DNA of 64,000 nt from Afipia felis ATCC 53690 (GTDB lineage: Bacteria; Pseudomonadota; Alphaproteobacteria; Rhizobiales; Xanthobacteraceae), in NCBI RefSeq assembly GCF_000314735.2, contig NZ_KB375270.1, positions 3,286,001-3,350,000 of the forward strand. Direction: 5' to 3'. Shown here piece after piece: positions 27,737 to 36,435 of the stretch. The translations under genes and the position numbers were made by a program. Numbering within the stretch: position 1 is the stretch's first letter; each line of letters begins with the position of its first letter. The notes under the pieces were generated by a model that made no database searches, had not been told where the DNA came from, and saw nothing but the letters and a program-made list of their open reading frames with translations.

Positions 27737-28540
27737 ATGCCAGCAAAGAAGAGCACGAAGCCCGCCGCGAAGTCCCCTGCCAAGGGAGCGGCGAAGCCGG
27801 CCGCTGCCAAGACCAAGCCGGCCGTCAAGCCGGTTGCCAAAGCTCCCGTTGCGAAGGCTCCCGTCAAGCCCGCCGCGAAGGCTGCTGCGCCGAAACCGGC
27901 CGCCAAGCCTGTGGTGAAGGCGGAGGAGCCGAAGAAGGTTCTGACGCAGCGCCAGGGCTTCAAGACCAATGAATTCGTGGTCTATCCGGCGCACGGCGTC
28001 GGCCAGATCCTCGCGATCGAGGAGCAGGAGATCGCTGGCGCGACGCTCGAACTATTCGTCATCAGCTTCATCAAGGACAAAATGACGCTGCGCGTGCCTA
28101 CCGCGAAGGTCATCAATGTCGGCATGCGCAAGTTGTCGGACCCCGCGCTCGTCAAGCGTGCGCTGGAAACCTTGAAAGGCCGCGCGCGCATCAAGCGCAC
28201 GATGTGGTCGCGCCGCGCGCAGGAGTACGAGGCGAAGATCAATTCGGGCGATATCGTCGCCATCGCCGAAGTCGTGCGCGATCTCTATCGCTCGGAATCG
28301 CAGCCCGAACAGTCTTACAGCGAACGTCAGCTTTACGAAGCGGCGCTCGACCGCCTGTCGCGCGAGATCGCGGTGGTGCAGCACATCACCGAGACCGAAG
28401 CGGTCAAGGAAGTTGAGGCCAACCTCGCCAAGAGCCCGCGCCGCGGTGCTGCCAAGGCGGAAGCCGGCGCGGATGCCGCGAGCGACGCCTCTGATGATGA
28501 TGGCGACGACGATTCGCTGAGCGAGGACGAAGCGGCCTGA
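27737..28540 (+). CDS. CarD family transcription factor
   Basis: CarD-type factors bind the RNA polymerase beta subunit and stabilise the open complex, notably at rRNA promoters. From ATG 27737 the product has 267 residues. A Lys/Ala/Pro-rich tail fills residues 1-70 (repeats of KPAAK/KAPVAK, histone-H1-like). The RNAP-interacting domain follows (RQGFKTNEFVVYPAHGVGQILAIEEQEI). After it comes the helical DNA-binding region (ARIKRTMWSRRAQEYEAKINSGDIVAIAEVVRDLYR), and the end is acidic (DDDGDDDSLSEDEAA). GTG at 27602 would add 45 more basic residues. A strong terminator follows. Confidence 0.92.
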   Translation: MPAKKSTKPAAKSPAKGAAKPAAAKTKPAVKPVAKAPVAKAPVKPAAKAAAPKPAAKPVVKAEEPKKVLTQRQGFKTNEFVVYPAHGVGQILAIEEQEIAGATLELFVISFIKDKMTLRVPTAKVINVGMRKLSDPALVKRALETLKGRARIKRTMWSRRAQEYEAKINSGDIVAIAEVVRDLYRSESQPEQSYSERQLYEAALDRLSREIAVVQHITETEAVKEVEANLAKSPRRGAAKAEAGADAASDASDDDGDDDSLSEDEAA

Positions 28541-28563
28541 GCGCTGCCATCCGATCGATCTTG

Positions 28564-28593
28564 AAAAACCCGGCCTCGCGGCCGGGTTTTTTT
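28564..28593. terminator. Bidirectional intrinsic terminator after carD
   Basis: CCCGGCC / GGCCGGG forms a 7-bp stem on a TCGC loop with five A before and seven T after. It lies between the convergent carD and M48 protease genes and can serve both. Confidence 0.93.
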
Positions 28594-28631
28594 ATTATCG
28601 CGCTGAAAATGCAGGACGCGTTGAGAAGGTC

Positions 28632-30119
28632 TCAATCTACCACGATCTTAACGCGGTCGTTCGGCCTCAGCGAGGCATGCTGATCGAGGCCGTTGAGAAT
28701 ACGAAAGCGCTCCAGCGGGCGGTCGACCCCTTGCATCCGCCGCGACATCGATTCCACGGTGTCGCCGGGCTTCACCGAGACGACCCTCACCCGCAGCGGC
28801 CGCGCCGCCTGGATTTCGGCAAGCGTCAGGCGGCGGAACGAATTGACTGTCTCGCGGAACGTCCTTTCCGTCTCAGCCGTCTTGTCCTTGGCCGCGAAAA
28901 TGAAACGATAGACGTCGCCGCCGATGCGCAGCGCATAGATTCGGAACTGCCACTGATCGCTGCTGGCGGTCGCGGTCGCTGCGGGATAGCCGCCGATAAT
29001 ACTTTCCTCGACGGACGCCTTGTCGACGTTCTCCATCCAGCCGGAATTGAGATAGGTTGCCAGCGACAGATCCTGCGGCACGCGCACCACGTCGAACCGC
29101 AGCGCCTGCGCGCCGCCATCGCGCACGCCGACCACGGCCTGTGCGGTGTTGTCGAGCGTGTAGGCCTCGGGAGCCATGAAGGTGAAGCCGAGCTTGGGGT
29201 GCAGGAAGCGTCGTCCGCGTACGAAGCCTTCGCTCGGATCTTCGCCATAGACCAGATTGTCGATCGCGCTGAGATAGGCGCTGCGTTCGCGTTCATGGCT
29301 GCCTGACGCGGCGTATTGCCTCGCGCTGGTTTCCGCGTTCTCCACGCGCTCGGGCGTCGCCGGATGCGATGACAGGAAGTCTTGCGAGCGCGGATCGGCG
29401 GTGTGCGATGTCTTCAGCGCGGCATTGCGCTCCATCGCGGAGAGGAAGCGCGCAGCACCGTACGGATCGAAATTCGCCTTGGCCGCAAGCGCGACGCCGA
29501 TCGCATCGGCCTCGAATTCCTGCGCGCGCGAGAAGTTCGCCATCGTCAGCTTGGTTTTCGCAAGCGCCAGCGCCTGCATGTTGGGGTCGTTACCACCCAT
29601 TTCGCTGACCACATGAGTGACCAGCGCGGCGCGCTTGGCCTGCTCCTCGCGGATCGAAGCATGTTTGGCGAGCACATGTGCCATTTCGTGCGACAGCACG
29701 CTCGACAATTCGGACGTGTCGCTCGCCAGCGCGAGCAGCCCGCGGGTGACGTAGAGCTGGCCCGTGGGCAGTGCGAATGCGTTCACCGCGCCTGAATTGA
29801 GGATGGTCACCCGGTAGGTGAAGTCCGGCCGGTCGGATGCCGCGACGAGACGATCCACCGCCTTGGTGATGAGTGCCTGCAGCTTGGGGTCGTTATAGGC
29901 GCCGCCATAGGTGGCGAGAATGCGCTGATGCTCGCGGTCTGTTGCGCTCGTTTCCGGCGATGGACGGGTCGGCTTGATCGTCGGCGGGGGCTTCTCGTTG
30001 CCCGAAACCTGAAAGCGCCCCATGTCGGTGCAGGCGCCCAGTCCGAGCGTTAGGCACAGCGCTACCGCCGCGGCGAAGCGGCCCGGTCCATACTGGTGCG
30101 TCAGCGCCTGTCGTCCCAC
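28632..30119 (-). CDS. M48 family zinc metalloprotease, outer-membrane lipoprotein (BepA-like) with LysM-like end
   Basis: From GTG at 30119 the product has 495 residues. A lipoprotein signal with lipobox LGLGAC puts the lipidated Cys at 30. The protease domain (about 65-250) has the zinc motif HEMAH (His144, Glu145, His148) in LSSVLSHEMAHVLAKHA, and the third ligand lies in EFEADAIG at about 201-208. The last 55 residues (RVVSVKPGDTVESMSRRM...LNGLDQHASLRPNDRVKIVVD) look like a LysM domain that binds murein. The role is inferred as periplasmic quality control of outer-membrane proteins. A start at 30209 would overlap the nuclease gene by 86 bases. GGAGG 11 bases before GTG 30119 favours the shorter form. 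Confidence 0.88.
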   Translation of the reverse strand: MGRQALTHQYGPGRFAAAVALCLTLGLGACTDMGRFQVSGNEKPPPTIKPTRPSPETSATDREHQRILATYGGAYNDPKLQALITKAVDRLVAASDRPDFTYRVTILNSGAVNAFALPTGQLYVTRGLLALASDTSELSSVLSHEMAHVLAKHASIREEQAKRAALVTHVVSEMGGNDPNMQALALAKTKLTMANFSRAQEFEADAIGVALAAKANFDPYGAARFLSAMERNAALKTSHTADPRSQDFLSSHPATPERVENAETSARQYAASGSHERERSAYLSAIDNLVYGEDPSEGFVRGRRFLHPKLGFTFMAPEAYTLDNTAQAVVGVRDGGAQALRFDVVRVPQDLSLATYLNSGWMENVDKASVEESIIGGYPAATATASSDQWQFRIYALRIGGDVYRFIFAAKDKTAETERTFRETVNSFRRLTLAEIQAARPLRVRVVSVKPGDTVESMSRRMQGVDRPLERFRILNGLDQHASLRPNDRVKIVVD

Positions 30120-30123
30120 GCGT

Positions 30124-30933
30124 TTATTTGCCTCCGGCCGCAGCCGTCCTTGTGTTGCTGACGAATTCGATCTGGCCGGGAAGCCTCGCTTCAATGCGCG
30201 GCCCGCCATGCTGCGCGATCCACCCCCGGACCCGAACCCGTTGACCCGCCAGCGTCGCGGCCGTCATGCCCGCAGCGGCGAAGGTCGGCATCATGCGACG
30301 GGAAATGGTCACGGCAAAGCCCTGAATCCGCCGCCGGCTAAAATTCAGATACAGCGTGGCTCCGGCCTGCCGCGCGGATAATATTGTGCCCTCAACGAGG
30401 CCGAAACTGCCGATATATTTCAATATCTCGTCTGTCGCGGCGGCGTCATGGATGAATTGTGGCTGCGACCAGATGCCGAGCCGGGAACTTTCGGCGCGAA
30501 GTTCTGCCTCTTTCAGGTCAGCCATACAGGCCTTGTCGCCGGCGCTGGCCGAGACGATAGCGTGGCCGTTGCCGCCAAGCGCGCCCTGCAGCATCACATT
30601 ACTGCTCTCGGCGAACACGAAGGCATGCTGTCGGCCGTAGCGGTCGGGCGCGTCGTCGCTGCCGCGCAACATGACTCTCTGCTTGAGGGCATGTTCGCGA
30701 AGCCATGCAGTGCCGGCTGTCTCGGCTGATTTTGGAATTTCGATTCCGCTCAGGCGGACCTCGCGGCCATCGTCAAGCCGTAGCGTTCGGGCATCAAGGA
30801 TGGCGGACACCTGTCCGTCCCCTTGCAGGGGGGCGTCGCAGATCGCGTGTGCTTGTGTGCCCGCAAGCGCGGTCCATGCTGCGACGAGAAAAGAAAGAAT
30901 GTGCCGGCGGCTCGATGATCCGCCGGCGTGCAT
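30124..30933 (-). CDS. Exported staphylococcal-nuclease-like (SNc) domain protein
   Basis: The product has 269 residues. A signal peptide (about 1-30, ending TQAHA) precedes an SNase-like barrel: GQVSAILDARTLRLDDGREVRLSGIEIPKSAE, then ALKQRVMLRGSDDAPDRYGRQHAFVF. The DRYGR block matches the catalytic loop of thermonucleases. The usual RLxGIDxPE reads RLSGIEIPK, so the catalytic acidic residues are altered and activity is uncertain. The second half (about 165-260) is an extra domain with RIQGFAVTISRRMM and RVRVRGWIAQHGGPRIEA, possibly OB-like. The stop overlaps the leader of the M48 gene, so the two are cotranscribed. Confidence 0.8.
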   Translation of the reverse strand: MHAGGSSSRRHILSFLVAAWTALAGTQAHAICDAPLQGDGQVSAILDARTLRLDDGREVRLSGIEIPKSAETAGTAWLREHALKQRVMLRGSDDAPDRYGRQHAFVFAESSNVMLQGALGGNGHAIVSASAGDKACMADLKEAELRAESSRLGIWSQPQFIHDAAATDEILKYIGSFGLVEGTILSARQAGATLYLNFSRRRIQGFAVTISRRMMPTFAAAGMTAATLAGQRVRVRGWIAQHGGPRIEARLPGQIEFVSNTRTAAAGGK

Positions 30934-30937
30934 GATG

Positions 30938-31207
30938 TCAGCGCCTGCCCGGATCGGAGATCGCGCCGCTCGCGACCAGCCTGTTCCAGATGAACAACAC
31001 CAGCAGCGCGCCGAGCGTCGCCGTGATGAATCCCGCGCCCTGATTGGGACCGTAGTGGCCGATCGCCTGACCGATCCATGTCGCGACGAAAGCGCCCACG
31101 ATGCCGAGCACTGTGGTCAGGATGAAGCCCGATGGATTGTTGGGGCCGGGCGACAGCAGCCGCGCGATGATGCCGGCGACGAACCCAACCAGAAGGATGT
31201 AGAGCAT
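30938..31207 (-). CDS. GlsB/YeaQ/YmgE family stress-response membrane protein
   Basis: The product has 89 residues and three membrane segments: MLYILLVGFVAGIIARLL, SGFILTTVLGIVGAFVATWIG and AGFITATLGALLVLFIWNRLV. The spacing GxxAGxxAR...GxxxTxxLGIxGAxxAxxxG is the mark of this 'transglycosylase-associated' family. Such genes are usually induced by stress, but no enzyme activity has been shown for the family. It lies four bases before the nuclease-like gene on the same strand and 42 bases after the YidB-like gene. Confidence 0.88.
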   Translation of the reverse strand: MLYILLVGFVAGIIARLLSPGPNNPSGFILTTVLGIVGAFVATWIGQAIGHYGPNQGAGFITATLGALLVLFIWNRLVASGAISDPGRR

Positions 31208-31249
31208 CGCGAAATTCCTTTTTGCGAAAGATGGAAGGATGCCACTGGC

Positions 31250-31846
31250 TTACAGCCAGCGGGAGATTTCCTGCTCGTTCGGCAGTCGGCCATCGGGCGT
31301 GAGCTGATGGATGATGTTCGGGAGCTGTTGTGCCAGACCTTCAAGCAGTTCGTCGCGCGACAGGCCGGTCTGGGTGGTCAGAGTGTTGATCTGATCGGCG
31401 CCGAGCGCGCTCGCCAGATCGTTCGATGAAATTTGTTTGTTGGCGCCGGGGCCGACCCACGAATTGGCGGCGTCGCCGTGTCCGGCGTCCTGGAATTGCT
31501 TGAGCAGGTCATTGAGGCCGCCGCTCAGTACGCTGCCGGCTGCGCCACCGGCGAGAAGTCCGCCGAGAACGCCACCAAGATTACCCTGCAGAAGTCCGCC
31601 GAGGCCGCCGCTCAGACCTCCGGTCGCCATGCCGCCACTGGGTGCGGGTGTGCTTCCCGGTGCGGTCGAATTGCCGCCGGTCGGCGCGGTCGCCGTCCCG
31701 GTCGAACCGGTGACGTGCTTGACGGCCTTGTAGGCGAGCAGCGCGAGGACTGCCATGGTCATCGGCGACATCCCGCTCGAGGCGTTGGGATCTTTCGGGG
31801 CACGAGGACCGTTTTGCATCCCGTTCAGAACATCAAACAAACCCAT
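31250..31846 (-). CDS. YidB-like (DUF937) protein
   Basis: From the ATG at 31846 the product has 198 residues; an earlier ATG at 31864 would add six, but GGAGG lies six bases before 31846. The first part has MSPMTMAVLALLAYKAVKHV and a Ser/Thr/Gly linker. Then comes a Gly/Leu-rich stretch (GGLSGGLGGLLQGNLGGVLGG). The C-terminal YidB domain has GLNDLLKQFQDAGHGDAANSWVGPGANK and LSRDELLEGLAQQLPNIIHQLTPDG. The function of the family is not established. Its position beside GlsB and DUF6496 genes suggests a stress role, which is inference from context only. Confidence 0.83.
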   Translation of the reverse strand: MGLFDVLNGMQNGPRAPKDPNASSGMSPMTMAVLALLAYKAVKHVTGSTGTATAPTGGNSTAPGSTPAPSGGMATGGLSGGLGGLLQGNLGGVLGGLLAGGAAGSVLSGGLNDLLKQFQDAGHGDAANSWVGPGANKQISSNDLASALGADQINTLTTQTGLSRDELLEGLAQQLPNIIHQLTPDGRLPNEQEISRWL

Positions 31847-32014
31847 GGCAACCTCCTTCGGCATTTAGTTCCATTCAAGAATAGGGGGCGCCGAAATCCC
31901 CTACAAGGGAACGGCGGGATAGAATTTGCACAATGCCGCCACGGCAGTGTGACGCCTTCAAGACATTGATACCGTCAGCCGAAAGGAGGTCGCGAGCGGG
32001 ATTTCGCTCCGGGG

Positions 32015-32326
32015 TCAGCGTTTGCGGGCTGCCGTGCGTTTTTTCGCCGTGCGCTTGGAAGTTTTGCGCTTGGAGGTTTTACGCGCTGTCTTTCTGGTGA
32101 CCTTCTTCACGGTTTTCCGGGTGCTCTTTTTAGCGGCCTTACGCGCGGTCTTTTTCTTCGGGACTTTCTTGCCTGCCTTGCGCGCCTCGGAAAGCCCGAT
32201 GGCGATGGCCTGTTTGCGGCTCTTCACTTTCTTCCCGCTGCGGCCGCTTTTGAGCGTGCCGGCCTTGCGCTTTTTCATCGCGCGCTCAACCTTGCGGGCC
32301 GAGCCTTTGGAGTATTTCCTCGCCAT
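32015..32326 (-). CDS. Small basic DUF6496-like protein with histone-H1-like tail
   Basis: The product has 103 residues, of which roughly half are Lys or Arg. The N-terminal half (MARKYSKGSARKVERAMKKR, then GTLKSGRSGKKVKSRKQAIAIGLSEARKAG) matches the small DUF6496 family. The second half is a run of short (A/S)xRKTxKK-type repeats, close in style to eukaryotic H1 tails and bacterial histone-like tails. It should bind nucleic acid without base preference. Whether it compacts DNA under stress is an inference from composition and from its GlsB/YidB neighbours. Confidence 0.8.
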   Translation of the reverse strand: MARKYSKGSARKVERAMKKRKAGTLKSGRSGKKVKSRKQAIAIGLSEARKAGKKVPKKKTARKAAKKSTRKTVKKVTRKTARKTSKRKTSKRTAKKRTAARKR

Positions 32327-32578
32327 GTCGTGCTCCTATTGGTTGAAGTAAAAGCCGCAGGCGCCCGCCTGGTTCCCGATTTCCAGATTTCGCCGTCAAG
32401 TCGCGGTACTATGACCCCAGGGGACAATGGTCCGGAGGGGATGGCCGCTGGCGAGAGTGGAACCGCTCTGGTATCAACGTCCGGCGCTTCGCGAAGATCG
32501 AAAATGCTTCGCAGTTGTGCTGTCAGTTGTTGACCGATCGCGTTCGAAGTCCGTTCTCAATCGTCACCCGGATGACTC

Positions 32579-34951
32579 ATGACCGTTCCTCCGCCCAACA
32601 CCTCTTCCGTTTCGGCTGATCCCCGCCGCAACTTCTCGATCGCCTTCGGGCTTGAGCGGATCGGCCTGATCGCGGTGCGCGCGCCGGTCGTGACCCTGAT
32701 TGTCCTGGCGGCCTTATGCGTCGGAGCCTTCTTCGGTCTTCAGCACATCAAGATCGACGATTCACTCAGTCAGCTCTTTCGTTCGGATACCCCTGAATAC
32801 AAACAATATGAGGAGGTGACGAAGCGCTTCCCCTCCAGCGAATTCGACGTGCTGGTGGTGGTCGAAGGCAAGGCGCTGCTTGAGCGCAACTCGCTGGAGA
32901 AATTGCGCGACCTCGTTACCGATCTTCAACTGGTGGACGGCACCCGCGGCATCATCTCGCTGTTCTCCGCGCGCCAGCCGCCCGAGAACGGCAACCTGCC
33001 GGCGGCCCTTTTTCCAGAGACACTGCCGCAGGGACAGGCGTATCAGGATCTGGTCGCCAAGGTCAGAAGCAACGAGATCATTCGCGGCAAGCTGTTGTCT
33101 GAAGATGGCACGCTGGCGCTAATCGTGCTTGCACTCGATCCGCAGGTCGTCAGCAGCAAGGGGCTCAGCACGACCATCGGCGAGATTCGCAAGCTGATGG
33201 GTGAAGACCTCGCCGGGACAGGACTGACAAGCCAGTTATCCGGAGTGCCGGTGATGCAGCTCGAAATCCGCAATGCGGTCGAGCGGGACGGCATGACCTA
33301 CAATATCGCGGGGGTTCTCGCAGGCTGCCTGATCGCGATCATTTTCTTCCGGCGGGTTTCTTTCATGGTTGCAGCGGCGTTCCCACCGCTGCTGGCGATC
33401 CTGCTGTCGCTCGGCACACTCGGTTGGCTTGGTTTCAGCCTCAATATGTTTCTGAACGTGATGACGCCGCTCATCATGGTCATCAGTTTTTCCGACTCGA
33501 TGCAGCTCACCTTTGCCGCGCGTGACCGGCTGATCGCGGGCGAGGACAAGCGTACGGCGTTTCGCAATGCCGTGCTGGTCGTTGGCCCGGCCTGCGTGCT
33601 CACACACGGTACTGCCGCGCTGTCGTTCATCGCGCTGCAGTTCTCCGACTCCGACCTGATCCGGAAGTTCGGCGAAGCGGGATTATTGGCGACGGTCATC
33701 GCGCTGGTCGCGGTGCTGTCGCTGGTGCCGGTGTTCGGCGTGCTGCTGGTGCGCAAGGAGAATGTGTTCGCCACCAAGATCAAGGGCGCCGATGCCGGCG
33801 TCGAGGCGCTGCGGGCATTCTGCCGCTGGATCGCCGTGCGCATGGTCGGCCATCCGGGATTTTTCAGCCTGATCGCGCTGCTCGTGGTGTTGGGGCTCGG
33901 CACGATCTATGCCAATCTGCAGCCGCGCTATCGCCTTGCCGATCAGGTGCCTGACAAGAAGCAGGCGGTTGAAGCCAGCGGACGGCTCGATGCCAAGCTG
34001 ACGGGCGCCAATCCGATCGACGTGCTGATTGAATTCCCCAAGGGGGAAAATCTGTATTCGCCGCAGACGTTGCAGGTGATCGCCGACGTTCACGGGATCG
34101 TCGAGAAGCAGGCGGGCGTCGGCAATGTCTGGTCGCTGGAGACGCTGCGCCGCTGGCTCGCGGAGAAGGCGGGCCGTTCGGACGTCGCCACGCTCAAGGA
34201 ATACGTGGACATGCTGCCCAAGCATCTGGTTGGCCGCTTTATCTCGCCCGACCACGATGCGGTGGTGGTCTCGGGCCGTGTGCCGGACCTCGATTCCAGT
34301 CAGATTCTGCCGACCGTAAACAAGCTCGACTCGGCGATGGCGGCGGTCCGCAAGGCTCATCCCGGCTATCAGATCGCCGTCACCGGGCTGTCCGCGATCG
34401 CGGCGCGTAACAGCGCCAGCATGATCGACAAGCTCAATCACGGTCTCACGATCGAGTTCATTCTGGTGGCAGCCTTCATCGGACTGGCGTTCCGCTCACT
34501 AACAGTGATGTTCGTGAGCATCCTTCCCGGCATATTCCCGGTGGTTCTCTCCGGTACTGTGTTGTGGCTGTTAGGAGAGGGGTTGCAATTTGCCAGCGTG
34601 GTGGCGCTGACCGTTTCGTTCGGGCTTGGCCTCAGCGCCACGATCCACTTCCTCAACCGTCTGCGGCTGGAGGAGCAGCCCGGCGTGGATGAGGGGCTCG
34701 CGGTGGAGCGGGCAACCGTTCTGGTGGGACCGGCACTGATCCTGACGACGGTGGTGCTGGCCTGTGGTCTGGTCGTAACGGTATTCTCGGATTTGCCGTC
34801 GCTACGGCTGTTCGGCTGGCTCAGCGCCTTCTCGATGGTCGCGGCGCTGGTTGCGGACCTGTTCATCCTGCGCCCGACAGCGATGTTCCTCATCAGCCTG
34901 TCGCACCGCCTGCGCGGGACGCGCCGCACTGATCCGAAGCCGGCGGAATGA
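32579..34951 (+). CDS. RND/MMPL-family membrane exporter
   Basis: The product has 790 residues with two copies of the RND half-unit. Each has one helix, then a large periplasmic loop (about 60-240 and about 435-600), then five more helices. Helix 1 is VTLIVLAALCVGAFFGLQHI. The MMPL-type conserved blocks FSDSMQLTFAARDRL and LSATIHFLNRLRLEE lie in equivalent places of the two halves. Such proteins use the proton gradient to move hydrophobic or lipid molecules; the cargo here cannot be told. A membrane-fusion or outer-membrane partner is not adjacent, as in other hopanoid- or lipid-type MMPL exporters. A terminator follows. Confidence 0.9.
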   Translation: MTVPPPNTSSVSADPRRNFSIAFGLERIGLIAVRAPVVTLIVLAALCVGAFFGLQHIKIDDSLSQLFRSDTPEYKQYEEVTKRFPSSEFDVLVVVEGKALLERNSLEKLRDLVTDLQLVDGTRGIISLFSARQPPENGNLPAALFPETLPQGQAYQDLVAKVRSNEIIRGKLLSEDGTLALIVLALDPQVVSSKGLSTTIGEIRKLMGEDLAGTGLTSQLSGVPVMQLEIRNAVERDGMTYNIAGVLAGCLIAIIFFRRVSFMVAAAFPPLLAILLSLGTLGWLGFSLNMFLNVMTPLIMVISFSDSMQLTFAARDRLIAGEDKRTAFRNAVLVVGPACVLTHGTAALSFIALQFSDSDLIRKFGEAGLLATVIALVAVLSLVPVFGVLLVRKENVFATKIKGADAGVEALRAFCRWIAVRMVGHPGFFSLIALLVVLGLGTIYANLQPRYRLADQVPDKKQAVEASGRLDAKLTGANPIDVLIEFPKGENLYSPQTLQVIADVHGIVEKQAGVGNVWSLETLRRWLAEKAGRSDVATLKEYVDMLPKHLVGRFISPDHDAVVVSGRVPDLDSSQILPTVNKLDSAMAAVRKAHPGYQIAVTGLSAIAARNSASMIDKLNHGLTIEFILVAAFIGLAFRSLTVMFVSILPGIFPVVLSGTVLWLLGEGLQFASVVALTVSFGLGLSATIHFLNRLRLEEQPGVDEGLAVERATVLVGPALILTTVVLACGLVVTVFSDLPSLRLFGWLSAFSMVAALVADLFILRPTAMFLISLSHRLRGTRRTDPKPAE

Positions 34952-34980
34952 GCCGGCTCTGAGGCTGACATCGGCATTAA

Positions 34981-35013
34981 AAAATCTCCGGGCCGAAAGC
35001 CCGGAGATTTTTA
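34981..35013. terminator. Bidirectional intrinsic terminator after the MMPL exporter gene
   Basis: ATCTCCGGGC / GCCCGGAGAT forms a 10-bp stem on a CGAAA loop, with A-run before and a T-rich tract (TTTTATTT) after. It separates the convergent exporter and secreted-protein genes. Confidence 0.93.
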
Positions 35014-35034
35014 TTTGGCGATCAGTTGAGGAGC

Positions 35035-35538
35035 TTATTTGGTCAGTGAGATGTTGACCGCGCGCAGTTCGCCCTTCGAAGCGATGGCGATCGACTGCCT
35101 TTTGCCGTGGGTCGAAATATTGAAGGTCGCGGCATAGCCGTTGGTCTGCACCAGTGCGGTGACCTCTCCATCCCGCACGCGCCCCTCGACGGTGCCGTTC
35201 ACGCCGCGGCTCGATTCCGTCCATGAACCGCTGAGCTGGCCACCGCTCGAGCGAACCTCGCTTGCAAGATCGAAGCGATAGCTGTCGCTCGCGCAACGCA
35301 GGTTGATGCCCACCACGTTGTTGCCGTTGCTGGTCGTGTACTGCCCGCGGCAGCGAATCCGTTCATTGCTGACGCCGTTGTTATTGGCGATGGAGATCGT
35401 ACCGCTGCCCGACCAGTGGCCAGCATAGTCGGAGAAGGCGCCGTCGGCGGCATAACCGGCCGAAGACGGCAACAGCATCGCAGCGCCCAGTGCGGCGGCG
35501 ACGGCAGCGCCCGGCAAAGTTCTGGAAAAACGGATCAT
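35035..35538 (-). CDS. Secreted hypothetical protein
   Basis: From the ATG at 35538 the product has 167 residues. A signal peptide (MIRFSRTLPGAAVAAALGAA...) ends near GYAADGAF (about 30). The mature part starts FSDYAGHWSGSGTISIANNNG and continues with alternating polar/hydrophobic strands (GNNVVGINLRCASDSYRFDLASEV, SSGGQLSGSWTESSRGVNGTVEGRV), suggesting a small beta-barrel or lipocalin-like fold. Two Cys (RCRGQY, LRCASD) may pair. I do not recognise a named family. The open frame runs back to 35772, but that part has no signal-peptide logic. Confidence 0.75.
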   Translation of the reverse strand: MIRFSRTLPGAAVAAALGAAMLLPSSAGYAADGAFSDYAGHWSGSGTISIANNNGVSNERIRCRGQYTTSNGNNVVGINLRCASDSYRFDLASEVRSSGGQLSGSWTESSRGVNGTVEGRVRDGEVTALVQTNGYAATFNISTHGKRQSIAIASKGELRAVNISLTK

Positions 35539-35778
35539 GTGGCGTGTTCCTGCAGTGAGCATGTCTGTTGTGGTCCCGATCTGCGAGCGGACATGACTCG
35601 CCTCAGGCCACGACGAAAGTGAGGCAGCACCATAGATTGCTAGCCCGAAGGATATAGGAACCGACCCGGCAGCGCCAAGGGGTTGGAACCCGGCTCCCGG
35701 ATCGTCTCCATGTCTATAAGTCGGACGAGCCAGGGAAAGGTTCAAAGCATCTGTGTGACATCGGCCGCTCACCGATAC

Positions 35779-36189
35779 CTATTTGTCGTAGGACGAAATC
35801 TCGATCAGGCTTCCGTCCGGGTCACGGCAATAGACCGAGGTGAGGGTGCCGCGCGCGCCCTGCTTTTTCACCGGTCCTTCCTCGATCGCGACGCCGCAGG
35901 CCCCCAGATGGGCGATCACCGCCTCTGGCCCGGCGGCGGTGAGAAAGCACAGATCGTCGCTGCCCGCAGCCTCATGGTCGGCGGTGAACCATTCCCCCTT
36001 GTTGGTTTGGACCGGACGCAGGTTGATCTTCTGCTGCCCGAATTTCATGGAAATACGGGGCGCCTTACCTTGGCCGGGGTCGAAGACGACGCGGGTCATG
36101 CCGAGCACGCGCTCATACCATCGGGCGGAGGCCTCCGCGTCCGCGACATTGACGACGAGATGGTCGAGTGCATCGACGGCGACTGTCAT
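35779..36189 (-). CDS. VOC (glyoxalase/bleomycin resistance/dioxygenase) superfamily protein
   Basis: The product has 136 residues, one VOC module pair. It starts MTVAVDALDHLVVNVADAEASARWYERVLGM, with His10 as the likely first metal ligand. The end YCRDPDGSLIEISSYDK gives the C-terminal DPDGxxIE motif, where the Glu is the usual last ligand. Family members include glyoxalase I, fosfomycin resistance proteins and ring-cleaving dioxygenases; the substrate cannot be chosen from sequence. It is transcribed away from the chemotaxis receptor gene. Confidence 0.9.
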   Translation of the reverse strand: MTVAVDALDHLVVNVADAEASARWYERVLGMTRVVFDPGQGKAPRISMKFGQQKINLRPVQTNKGEWFTADHEAAGSDDLCFLTAAGPEAVIAHLGACGVAIEEGPVKKQGARGTLTSVYCRDPDGSLIEISSYDK

Positions 36190-36435
36190 GTGATCTCCAT
36201 ATTGCGGCTGCTTGGGATGTCACTGGATTTTGCGGCAGGCTGGGGTCGGTGGCAACCGTGCGACCGTCGTTCTGTCGCCTAGCCGGTGCCTGCGAGGTGC
36301 TAATCGCCGCCTAAATTCTAGAAAATGGAATCGGTCGTTAAATTGAGTTCGCCAAAGAATGACGGCGTTAATTCGTTATTGAGTCCCCGTCATTACGGTA
36401 CCGCCGGGCACTGTATCGGTCAGTTGGGGGTATCG

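Noticed and set aside
36316..36323. Irr-type box in the chemotaxis receptor leader
   Set aside because: TTCTAGAA is a short palindrome without the TTTAGAA-N3-TTCTAAA spacing.
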